In this document: positions 7,285-14,307 of the stretch, piece by piece
Position numbering within the stretch: the stretch's first letter is position 1
Layout: the number at the start of each line of letters is the position of its first letter
Source: JBEKEX01 sp050013615
Lineage (GTDB): Bacteria > Chloroflexota > Anaerolineae > Anaerolineales > Anaerolineaceae
DNA length: 17,710 nt
NCBI GenBank assembly: GCA_050013615.1
Contig: JBEKEX010000072.1
Coordinates: 1 to 17,710 of the forward strand
Direction: 5' to 3'
Made by a program: the position numbers and the translations under genes
The notes under the pieces: generated by a model
Told to the model about the DNA's origin: nothing
Seen by the model: only the letters and a program-made list of their open reading frames with translations
The model's database searches: none

Positions 7285-7965
7285 ATGCCTTCGGCCGATT
7301 TGATATGGATGCTGGTAAGCTTTTTTCTGACGGTGTTGGTCCTGAGTTACATTTTCGGGGATAACCCGTTGTTCCGCATTGCCACGTATCTGTTTGTGGG
7401 AGTGGCAGCCGGCTACGTGGCGGTCATCATTGTCCAGGATGTCATCGTGCCCAGGATGATCTTGCCTATTTTCAATCGTGATCTAGAGCAGAGCGGTATT
7501 GCATTATTATCACTGGTCTTGAGCGCCATGCTGCTGACCAAGCTTTCGCCGCGTTATGCTTGGCTGGGCAGCTTACCCATGGCTTATCTGGTGGGAGCTG
7601 CGGCGGCTATCGTGATCTATGGCGCTTTGTTCGGTACGCTGTGGCCACAGGTGGCAGCTACCATCGGTCTTTTCGCCGTCAAATCCTTACCCGCCGGCAG
7701 TGATCCGGCACTGGCATTGTTCAGCGGGGGCATTGTCTTGATCGGAACGGTCACTACCCTGGCATATTTTCATTTTGGGATGCCCGTCAAAACCGGTCGT
7801 CCGGTCGAGCGCTCGAAATTGTTGAGCTTCCTTGGACGGGTGGGACAAGTTTTCATTGCCATTACCTTGGGCGCCATTTTTGCTGGTGTTTTTGCATCGG
7901 CGCTGGCGGCATTGATCGAGCGTTTGAGTTTTTTGGTAAGCACGGTAACCCATTTCTTACACTAG
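7285..7965 (+). CDS. Polytopic integral membrane protein
   Basis: A 226-residue, very hydrophobic protein with about seven membrane segments. The first is near the N-terminus (LIWMLVSFFLTVLVLSYIFG), the second and third flank a short polar loop (NRDLEQSG), and the last ends at the extreme C-terminus. Basic residues cluster in the loop MPVKTGRPVERSK, suggesting that it faces the cytoplasm. The ATG at 7285 was chosen; a TTG at 7276 would overlap the upstream stop. The gap to the upstream gene is 5 bp, so they are in one transcript. No family signature is recognised, and no charged residues typical of ion-coupled transporters are obvious within the helices. Probably a channel-like or scaffold subunit of the cluster's membrane complex (inference). 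Confidence 0.75.
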   Translation: MPSADLIWMLVSFFLTVLVLSYIFGDNPLFRIATYLFVGVAAGYVAVIIVQDVIVPRMILPIFNRDLEQSGIALLSLVLSAMLLTKLSPRYAWLGSLPMAYLVGAAAAIVIYGALFGTLWPQVAATIGLFAVKSLPAGSDPALALFSGGIVLIGTVTTLAYFHFGMPVKTGRPVERSKLLSFLGRVGQVFIAITLGAIFAGVFASALAALIERLSFLVSTVTHFLH

Positions 7966-7974
7966 ATAATACTT

Positions 7975-9699
7975 ATGGCTAACTCAGTCATTGAAGCGGA
8001 ATCCATTTTAGCGATCGAAATCGGTTCGGTGAACACGCGTGTTTTGTTGTTCGACGAAGCCGAAGGGACATATCATTTCGTTGCCTCGGCCGTGGCGCCG
8101 AGCACGGTTGATGCCCCTTTCAACAATCTAAATGAGGGCGTCCACCGGGCACTTTTAGCTTTGCAGCAGAACACGGACCGCGTCCTGCTCAATATCGAAT
8201 CCGAGCTCATCCTCCCCAGCAAGAATGACGGGTCAGGCGTTGACCGCATGGTGGTGACGTTTTCGGCCGGCCCTGCTTTGCAGATTGTGACCCTTGGCTT
8301 GCTGCCTGATGTTTCGTTGGAATCGGCTAATCGCATGGCTTCGACCACTTACGGTCAGGTGGTGGAATTCATCGGCCTGACGGATAACCGGCGGCCGGAA
8401 GTTCAACTCGATGCCATCTTGCGGGCAGAGCCCGACTTGGTGATCCTGGCCGGAGGGACGAATAATGGCGCCGACCATTCGGTACTCAAGATGGTGGACC
8501 TGATCGCTTTGGCTTGCAAGGTGTTGCCCAAAGGCAAGCAACCGGTGGTCTTTTATGCCGGCAACCCAGCGCTCGCACAAAAGGTCAAAGAATCACTCGA
8601 ACGGTTAACCTCAGTTTACGTTGCACCGAATATCCGCCCGCACATCGACCGCGAGGACATCTTCAGCGGAGCAGAGTCTCTGGCAAACACAGTTAGCCAG
8701 ATGCGCCTCCAAAAATTGAATGGGTTGGAGGGGTTGGGAGGAAAGTCTCCGATCCCACCCCAACCTGGGTCGAGCGCATTTGGCAGCCTGATCCGTTTTT
8801 TCAGCCGCGTCTATGACCCTACCAAGGGTGTGCTGGGAATTGACATGGGCGCTTCCTGGACGACGGTGGCGATGGCTTTCGACGGCAGGTTATCTCTCAG
8901 CACGTTGCCGGTCGGCATGGGGCGTGGACTAAAAAATTTCATGCGTCAGGTGCCACTGGCCGATATTTTGCAATGGTTGCCGATCGACGTTCCGGCCGAT
9001 GTGGTCCGGGATTATCTCTGGCAAAAAAGTCTGTACCCGGCCAGTATCCCAATGACGGATGAGGCACTGGCCATCGAGCAATCGGCAGCACGCCAAATGT
9101 TGTACACCAGCATCATTGCCCTCATTCAGCAAGGGCTCAACAGTGGATGGTATTTCGAGCCGATCTTTGTGGCCGGTTCCACGTTGACCCATGCTCCAAC
9201 CTCGGCGCAAACGCTGCTGATGCTGCTGGATGGCATCCAGCCTTTGGGTATCACATCCTTGCTGCTTGATCCGCACGGGTTGACCACCAGCCTGGGTGCC
9301 ATTGCGCAGTTCAATTCTTTGCTGCCGGTGCAAGTAGTCGAATCCAGTGCATATTTCAACCTGGCCACGGTGATCAGTCCCATCAGCAGTGAAAAATTTG
9401 GGACACCCATCCTCAACATGCGGTTGGAGTTGGGGGAGGGGAATGAGAACAGCTACACGGTCAAGCAAGGCAGCTTGGTCATGCTGCCGTTGCAGCCCGG
9501 TCAAAAAGCCAAAGTCTATTTCGAGCCGCTGCGGCGGTTGACGCTCGACCCGCGCAATTGGGAAAAAGGGTTCGATATTTATGGGGGCATCTGCGGGGCC
9601 GTGATCGATGCACGCGGCAGGCCGCTGCAATTGCCCCGGGATGATGCTCACCGGCGGGAATTGCATACCAGGTGGGCAGAAGCTTTGAAGCTGGCATAA
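7975..9699 (+). CDS. MutL/GlmL-like ASKHA-fold ATPase, not associated with a mutase
   Basis: A 574-residue soluble protein of the MutL (glutamate mutase L, GlmL) family; this is not the DNA mismatch-repair MutL. The N-terminal actin/Hsp70-like phosphate loop is ILAIEIGSVNTRVLLFD (about residues 11-27), followed by FSAGPALQIVTLG, LRAEPDLVILAGGTNNG (the Gly-Gly-Thr at 160-162), and a second phosphate-loop-like motif GIDMGASWTTVAM (about 288-300). The C-terminal domain has KQGSLVMLPLQPGQKAKVYF and ends with GAVIDARGRPLQLP. Classical MutL sits beside B12-dependent glutamate mutase subunits and protects or reactivates the enzyme; no mutase or cobalamin gene is in this window. Instead the neighbours are membrane proteins and a barrel-sandwich protein, so a repurposed ATPase is likely. 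No clear Shine-Dalgarno precedes the ATG; the upstream gene ends 9 bp before it. Confidence 0.85.
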   Translation: MANSVIEAESILAIEIGSVNTRVLLFDEAEGTYHFVASAVAPSTVDAPFNNLNEGVHRALLALQQNTDRVLLNIESELILPSKNDGSGVDRMVVTFSAGPALQIVTLGLLPDVSLESANRMASTTYGQVVEFIGLTDNRRPEVQLDAILRAEPDLVILAGGTNNGADHSVLKMVDLIALACKVLPKGKQPVVFYAGNPALAQKVKESLERLTSVYVAPNIRPHIDREDIFSGAESLANTVSQMRLQKLNGLEGLGGKSPIPPQPGSSAFGSLIRFFSRVYDPTKGVLGIDMGASWTTVAMAFDGRLSLSTLPVGMGRGLKNFMRQVPLADILQWLPIDVPADVVRDYLWQKSLYPASIPMTDEALAIEQSAARQMLYTSIIALIQQGLNSGWYFEPIFVAGSTLTHAPTSAQTLLMLLDGIQPLGITSLLLDPHGLTTSLGAIAQFNSLLPVQVVESSAYFNLATVISPISSEKFGTPILNMRLELGEGNENSYTVKQGSLVMLPLQPGQKAKVYFEPLRRLTLDPRNWEKGFDIYGGICGAVIDARGRPLQLPRDDAHRRELHTRWAEALKLA

Positions 9700-9722
9700 A
9701 CCTTGCACCTAATACTACGACT

Positions 9723-10781
9723 ATGTCAACGATTGCACCTGTTACGCACCTTCTTTCTTTGACTTGCATCCGCCGAACACGCCTGTTGCCGGTGAACGGA
9801 CAGGTTACGGTGCATGTAGGCCAAAAAGTCAGCGCCACCGATGTGGTGGCAACTGGCATATTGCCGGGCCGGCATTTGCTATTGGACATCGGCCAGTCAC
9901 TGGGAGTGACGCGCCAGTCTAAAGTGGAGCAATATATCGAGCGCAAGCCCGGCGAAAAAGTGCAGAAGGGCGATATTATCGCCAAAGTAGGTTCTGTCAT
10001 GTCTCGGGTGGTGCGTGCACCGACGGATGGGATCATCTTATCGACGGCGGGCGGCCAGGTGCTGATGGAAGTGGAACCAAGAACAATCGAGTTGAAGGCC
10101 GGCCTTCCGGGCATTATCAGCAGTGTGATGCCGGAACGCGGCGTGGTGTTGGAAGCCAATGGAACGCTTCTGCAGGGTGTGTGGGGGAATGACCAGGCAG
10201 GGGTTGGGATGCTGCTGGCATTGGCCAAATCGCCGGATGAGGAATTGACACGGGCGATGTTGGATGTGAGCATGCGGGGAGCTGTGGTTTTGGCAGGCGT
10301 TTGTTTACAGGAAGAAGCATTGAAATCCACTGCCGAGGCGCCCATTAAAGGCTTGATTCTGGCGAGTATGTCGGCAGATTTGATCCCACTTGCCCATTCG
10401 TTGCCTTTCCCGGTGATCGTCATGGAAGGTTTTGGAAAGATACCGATGAACAGCGTAACGTTCAAGCTGCTGGAATCCAACGAAAAACACGATATATCGC
10501 TGGATGCCACCAATTGGAATCCCTATACAGGTGACCGTCCTGAGATAGTCATCCCGCAACAGGCGAATGGTACCGAGCCACGTGACTCGGACGTTTTTGA
10601 GGCACAACAGACTGTGCGGATCACGACGGCACCCTTTGCCGGCAAGATTGGCACCATCGAACAAGTGCGGCCGGGAATGAGTGTCATGCCCAACGGCATG
10701 CACGTCTCGGCGGCAGTGGTGCGCGTGGGAAGCCAGTATCAGACGTTGATACCGCTTGCCAACATGGAAGTTTTGGAATAA
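9723..10781 (+). CDS. Barrel-sandwich-hybrid / KOW-like protein partner of the MutL-like ATPase
   Basis: A 352-residue soluble protein. Residues about 18-45 (LPVNGQVTVHVGQKVSATDVV) and 71-117 (ERKPGEKVQKGDIIAK, then RVVRAPTDGIILSTAGGQVLMEVE) look like biotinyl/lipoyl-type barrel-sandwich hairpins, but I see no biotinylation-type MKM or lipoyl DKA lysine. The middle contains QGVWGND and an alpha/beta stretch (GLILASMSADLIPLAHSLPFPVIVMEGFG). Residues about 296-350 resemble a KOW-type SH3 barrel (APFAGKIGTIEQVRPGM ... LIPLANMEVLE). I recall this architecture following MutL-like genes in Chloroflexota, but no function is known. The ATG at 9723 was chosen; the frame opens upstream at 9672 but that would overlap the ATPase gene. 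There is no ribosome binding site, and TAATACT lies just upstream. Confidence 0.75.
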   Translation: MSTIAPVTHLLSLTCIRRTRLLPVNGQVTVHVGQKVSATDVVATGILPGRHLLLDIGQSLGVTRQSKVEQYIERKPGEKVQKGDIIAKVGSVMSRVVRAPTDGIILSTAGGQVLMEVEPRTIELKAGLPGIISSVMPERGVVLEANGTLLQGVWGNDQAGVGMLLALAKSPDEELTRAMLDVSMRGAVVLAGVCLQEEALKSTAEAPIKGLILASMSADLIPLAHSLPFPVIVMEGFGKIPMNSVTFKLLESNEKHDISLDATNWNPYTGDRPEIVIPQQANGTEPRDSDVFEAQQTVRITTAPFAGKIGTIEQVRPGMSVMPNGMHVSAAVVRVGSQYQTLIPLANMEVLE

Positions 10782-10826
10782 CCCCGCAATGGGCGAATAA
10801 AGCAATTTGTACGGAGGAGAAGTGCT

Positions 10827-11423
10827 ATGGCTTTTACATCTGACGATAATGATTTGAACGAGTTCCTTGAAGAGGATACCGGACCGGAGGGAAAACCTCC
10901 CAAGCCACCTAATTCGAACCGCACTTTTCTGGTGGCGTTGGGCATCATCGGAGCCATCTTTGTCATTGCGGTCATCGTGATGGGTGTGATCGCGGCCATG
11001 GTGATCCCTCAGCAGCAGCAACAGCAGCAGCAACAAGCAAATCAGATTTATGCTGCTAATACTGTCACTGCCCTGGCAGCCACCGTGCAACAGGCCACAG
11101 CTTTCTACCTGATGACCCCCAGTGCGACGCAAGTGCCCACCGGCACGTTAACTCCAACCGCAACTCCTCTCTTGGCATTGCCGACTGCCGCGGCCACGCA
11201 GTCGCTCTCGGCGCTAGATGCGGCGCATACCGCCACCATTTCGGCCATGTTGACTGAGGCAGCGGGAGGTGGTGGAACGCCGACTGCTTTGACGGGTACT
11301 CCAGCGGCCATGCCGACCACCGGTTTTGCCGATGAGATCGGTTTGCCTGGACTGCTTGCAATGGCTGCGGTATTTATTGCGCTCATTTTCTTCGCTCGCC
11401 GGTTGCGCCTCTCCGCCCGATAA
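10827..11423 (+). CDS. Membrane-anchored polyQ, Thr/Pro-rich protein with MPTTG sorting-like tail
   Basis: A 198-residue protein with a strong ribosome binding site (GGAGGAG, 7-8 bases before the ATG). The N-terminal 32 residues are acidic and Pro-rich (DNDLNEFLEED), followed by a membrane helix (about 33-60), then nine consecutive glutamines (62-70), a Thr/Ala/Pro-rich stalk, and finally MPTTG (162-166), a hydrophobic segment and a basic tail (RRLRLSAR). The last part has the LPxTG-motif/helix/positive-tail order of sortase substrates, with Met in place of Leu. A long acidic region before the first helix is not a normal signal peptide, so the protein may instead span the membrane twice with both ends inside. 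It is the last gene of the cluster, before a strong terminator. Confidence 0.75.
   Translation: MAFTSDDNDLNEFLEEDTGPEGKPPKPPNSNRTFLVALGIIGAIFVIAVIVMGVIAAMVIPQQQQQQQQQANQIYAANTVTALAATVQQATAFYLMTPSATQVPTGTLTPTATPLLALPTAAATQSLSALDAAHTATISAMLTEAAGGGGTPTALTGTPAAMPTTGFADEIGLPGLLAMAAVFIALIFFARRLRLSAR
11010..11036 (+). repeat. CAG/CAA polyglutamine tract
   Basis: Nine glutamine codons, six CAG and three CAA, lie just after the first membrane helix of the MPTTG-tailed protein. The mix of codons limits slippage, but the tract could still vary in length between strains. Confidence 0.9.
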
Positions 11424-11441
11424 TTCGTAAGTTCGAAGCTG

Positions 11442-11465
11442 ACCCTTCGTGTAACAATGAAGGGT
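11442..11465 (+). other. Weak hairpin upstream of the main terminator
   Basis: A 7-bp stem ACCCTTC/GAAGGGT with a 10-nt loop and only GTTAAG after it. It lies 20 bp downstream of the last gene of the cluster and may stabilise the transcript end; by itself it is a poor terminator. Confidence 0.4.
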
Positions 11466-11486
11466 GTTAAGATCGATTTTAAACGC

Positions 11487-11522
11487 AAACTCCCGATCGT
11501 TTCATGCGATCGGGAGTTTTTT
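11487..11522 (+). terminator. Strong rho-independent terminator of the MutL/DUF6754 cluster
   Basis: A 13-bp perfect stem (AAACTCCCGATCG / CGATCGGGAGTTT) with a 7-base loop (TTTCATG) and a run of six T (11517-11522). It sits 64 bp after the last stop codon of the cluster. Confidence 0.92.
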
Positions 11523-11819
11523 CGGTAGAGTAGGCTTGATTCAGAAATATACGCCCCGCTTATATTGGTGATAAGTGCAATGACTCCAACCACATGAAAA
11601 ATGATAATCAATACACCGTGGACGATGCTTGTAAGATACAAGTCGAGCAAGATGATTCCTTAGACGAATCGGATCGTGTGATCAATACCTGATTCATTTT
11701 ATTTTCTCCTGAAGATAACCGCATGTGATAAACTGGGGCAAGATCTTCGATTTGTGCAACGCTTGGCATTTGAATCCGTATACAATAATAGCAACCAATC
11801 ACGCGGGCGGGATCATAAG
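11523..11819. other. Intergenic region, about 300 bp, upstream of the crtB-like gene
   Basis: No gene is well supported here. A/T-rich elements on the plus strand that could be promoters are TGATAAACT (11726-11734, extended -10 type) and TATACAATAAT (11779-11789), neither with a good -35. On the minus strand an AGGAG followed 8 bases later by ATG (about 11697) opens a 29-codon frame, and an overlapping frame encodes a strongly hydrophobic stretch (LDLYLTSIVHGVLIIIFHVV). This could be a relic of a small membrane protein, but it has no proper end before the terminator. Confidence 0.4.
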
Positions 11820-12656
11820 ATGTTGACTCAAGAAAAATATTTCGAATCTCATTCCAATCTGGCTGCTTCGATCACGCACGCATCCAGCCGGCAGACCTAC
11901 TACACGATCTTGCTGCTCGTGGATCATGGACTGACCCAGGATGCCTATCGCGCTTATGCCTATTTCCGCTGGCTGGATGATCAACTCGATGTGGGCGGGA
12001 TGGAAAAGTCCGAGCGACTTGCCTTCGTCAGGCGGGAGATGGCACTCGTCGACCAGTGTTACGGGATCGAAGGTGGGGAACCACCCCATCTTCTTTGTGA
12101 AGAAGAATACATGCTGGTGGACTTGATCCGCAGTGACCCGGACACAGCGAGCGGATTGCAGCTCTACATCCGCAACATGATGGCCGTCATGGCGTTCGAC
12201 GCCGAACGCAGGGGCCGGCTGATCTCGCAGCATGAATTGGACAATTATTCGCGGTGGCTGGCCACCGCCGTGACGGAAGCCTTGCATTATTATATTGGGC
12301 ATCACAACCGCGCACCGCAAATCGAATCGCGCTACCTGGCAGCCACGGGAGCTCACATTGCCCACATGCTGCGGGATACGGTGGAAGATAACGCGGCCGG
12401 CTATTTCAACATCCCCAGTGAATACCTTGCCGAACACGGCGTCGATCCTTTGAACATCACCAGCGATGCTTATCGTTCTTATGTGAAAAGCCGGGTCGAG
12501 CTGGCGCGGGGCTATTTCGATGCTGGCAAGGAATATCTGGCGCAGGTCGAGAATTTACGCTGCCGTCTTGCAGGTTATTCGTATATTGCCCGGTTTACTC
12601 CCATCTTGAATATGATCGAGCATGATGGCTATTTGTTGAGAGACCGCTATCGATAA
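11820..12656 (+). CDS. Squalene/phytoene synthase family protein (CrtB-like)
   Basis: A 278-residue all-helical prenyl-transferase-type protein. Family members condense two prenyl diphosphates head to head (phytoene from GGPP, squalene or dehydrosqualene from FPP). Both Asp-rich Mg-diphosphate sites are present: RWLDDQLD (Asp53, Asp54, Asp57) and LRDTVEDNAAGYFNIP (Asp186, Asp190), about 130 residues apart as expected. The helix between them, LDNYSRWLATAVTEALHYY, replaces the usual YCYxVAGTVG, so this is a divergent member and the product cannot be predicted. The ATG at 11820 is preferred to an in-frame TTG/GTG-type start at 11754, since the extra residues look non-family. It precedes a phytoene desaturase-like gene by 110 bp, which points to carotenoid synthesis. 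Confidence 0.85.
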   Translation: MLTQEKYFESHSNLAASITHASSRQTYYTILLLVDHGLTQDAYRAYAYFRWLDDQLDVGGMEKSERLAFVRREMALVDQCYGIEGGEPPHLLCEEEYMLVDLIRSDPDTASGLQLYIRNMMAVMAFDAERRGRLISQHELDNYSRWLATAVTEALHYYIGHHNRAPQIESRYLAATGAHIAHMLRDTVEDNAAGYFNIPSEYLAEHGVDPLNITSDAYRSYVKSRVELARGYFDAGKEYLAQVENLRCRLAGYSYIARFTPILNMIEHDGYLLRDRYR

Positions 12657-12681
12657 CTCCCATTCATGTTCATTCGTTTAC

Positions 12682-12722
12682 CAAGGTTGTGAGCTTTAGC
12701 AGCTTGAAAAGTCACAACCTTG
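12682..12722. promoter_or_regulatory. Perfect 11-bp inverted repeat between crtB-like and crtI-like genes
   Basis: CAAGGTTGTGA (12682-12692) and TCACAACCTTG (12712-12722) flank a 19-bp spacer. There is no T run after it, so it is not a standard terminator. Possible roles are a regulator binding site or an mRNA hairpin setting relative expression of the two genes; the sequence alone does not decide. Confidence 0.6.
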
Positions 12723-12766
12723 AAAGACTGCACATTACTGATAAGTTGAAGGACTGAAAAGCAATC

Positions 12767-13765
12767 ATGAAAACCCATTCTGTGATCATCATAGGCGCCG
12801 GCCTCGGCGGCATTGCGGCTGCCATTCATCTTGCCCAACGCGGAATGCAAGTGACCGTCTTCGAAAAAAATCCCCAACCCGGTGGGCGCTGCGGCCGCTA
12901 CAGCCATGATGGGCACCAATTTGATACCGGTCCGACGCTGCTGGTGATGCCCCTGGTGCTCGAGGCCGAGTTTGCGGCGCTGGGCGCCTCGATGCGAGAG
13001 ATGCTGGAACCGGTGCGCGTCGACCCGACATACCATTTGGTCTTCGACGATGGCAACCAATTGGCGCTCACATCCGACCTGGAATCCCTGCACGCTCAAT
13101 TGGAATCTTTCGAACCCGGCAGCTTTCAAGGATTGCTGCGGTATCTGGAAGAAGGTGATCGCCATTATCACTTGGCCATTCAAAAGCTGCTCAATCGCGA
13201 TTTTCGTAAAGCCAGCGATTTTTTCACCCTCGATAAACTGCCTTTGCTGTTCCAGGTGAAACCCCTGGTCCAGCATTACCGCAACATGTCGGCTTATTTC
13301 GATGACCCGCGCTTGAAGGCAGCTTTCACTTTTCAGGATATGTACATGGGGTTGAGCCCATTCGAGGCGCCGGCCACGTTTTCGATGATGCAATATACGG
13401 AACTTGCCCATGGTGTTTGGTATCCAAAGGGCGGTATGTATCGCATCGTCGAAGCGCTGATGGAGCTGGCGTGTAGGGTAGGGGTGACATTCGAATTCGA
13501 AACGACGGTCGAGCGGATCGAGACCACGGAGACGGCTGCACGCGGCGTGGCGCTGGCAGATGGCCGTTTCCTCACAGCTGACGTTGTGATTGCCAATGCC
13601 GACCTGCCGTACGTCTACAAGGAATTGCTGCCCCAGGACGGCATGGCCGAGCGGTTGGAACACAAGCGCTTCTCTTGCTCGACGATCAATTTCTTCTGGG
13701 GCGTAGATAAGCCTTACCCCATGTTGGGGCCGCATCCATGGCACCTGCCGGGCAAGACACGCTGA
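12767..13765 (+). pseudogene. CrtI-type phytoene desaturase, N-terminal part (gene broken by internal deletion/frameshift)
   Basis: This encodes the FAD-binding part of a CrtI-family carotenoid desaturase, which oxidises phytoene or a related C30 product stepwise. The dinucleotide fold GAGLGGIAAAIHLAQRG (residues 10-26) is followed by FEKNPQPGGRCGRY (Glu33 at the expected ribose-binding position) and FDTGPTLLVMP, all as in the family; later come MYMGLSPFEAPATFSMM and VWYPKGGMYRIVEAL. At FFWGVDKPYPMLGPH the family continues for nearly 40 residues (including a YVHxPxRxDPS-type segment) before MAPxGQDT. Here that block is absent and the frame reads a few junk codons (PWHLPGKTR) to a stop at 13765. 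The missing length would be 3n+1, with about 112-115 nt expected. Real deletion or assembly error; no other decay is seen. Confidence 0.8.
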
Positions 13766-14139
13766 TCGCCATTGTGCCAGTGAGCCATCTGCGAGACGGC
13801 GTGGAACAAGATTGGGAGAAGATCCAAGCTCAAGCTCGTCAAGGCGCATTGGATCGCCTGGCAACCCTGGGTATTACCGACCTGGAATCCCACATCAAGT
13901 TTGAGATGACCTATACGCCGCTCTCCTGGCACAAACATTACAACTTGATGAACGGCTCCACGCATGGCCTTTGCCACAACCTGCTGCAGTTGGGCTACTT
14001 CAGGCCTCACAACCGGCACGCCCGCTATCACAACCTCTATTTCGTCGGGGCAAGCACCCATCCTGGCACAGGCATTCCCAACGCGCTGGTCTCGGCACGC
14101 CTGGCCGCCCAGCGGGTGATGGATGATCTCGGACAGTAA
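13738..14139 (+). pseudogene. CrtI-type phytoene desaturase, C-terminal part
   Basis: This continues the desaturase in another frame from MAPAGQDTLIAIVPVSHL to the end. It carries SWHKHYNLMNGSTHGLCHNLLQLGYFRP and the C-terminal FAD/substrate motif FVGASTHPGTGIPNALVSARLAAQRVMDDL, which is diagnostic of CrtI rather than plant-type desaturases. The methionine at 13738 belongs to the conserved MAPxGQDT motif and is not a true start; there is no ribosome binding site before it. Joined to the N-terminal part with the missing block restored, the protein would be close to the normal 490-500 residues. The next gene is on the opposite strand, after a terminator. Confidence 0.8.
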
Positions 14140-14267
14140 CATGGTGCTCAACCGGTTCGCCTTTTGGCCGAGCTCGATGACGACAACTTATATGGGGGAT
14201 CAGTTCGAAAACGTCGGATATGTTATTCGGACTTTCGAAAAAGTAGGCGAGAGCGGATGGTTAATGC

Positions 14268-14288
14268 AAAAAGCCCATCGATGGGTTT
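14268..14288 (-). terminator. Rho-independent terminator of the minus-strand signalling operon
   Basis: Read on the minus strand, AAACCCATCGATGGGCTTTTT forms a short self-complementary stem (CCCAT/ATGGG with flanking AAA/TTT) ending in five T. It lies 20 bp beyond the stop of the HD-GYP gene. The stem is short because its centre (CG) must open into the loop, so efficiency may be moderate. Confidence 0.7.
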
Positions 14289-14307
14289 CGAAACGCTATA
14301 GAAAAGA

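Noticed and set aside
7975..9699. Reading the MutL name as DNA mismatch-repair MutL
   Set aside because: The motifs are those of the ASKHA/GlmL family; none of the GHKL ATPase motifs of mismatch-repair MutL are present.
9672..9722. Upstream in-frame start of the KOW-like gene
   Set aside because: It overlaps the end of the MutL-like gene by 28 bases, and the added residues (GRSFEAGINLAPNTT) do not look part of the fold.
9479..10513. 344-codon minus-strand open frame across the MutL-like and KOW-like genes
   Set aside because: Both plus-strand genes have strong motif support; the minus-strand product is Ser/Thr/Pro-rich with no domain order.
12647..13864. 405-codon minus-strand open frame across crtI
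   Set aside because: It lies opposite a clear FAD-dependent desaturase in both of its frames and shows no recognisable domain; an antisense shadow.
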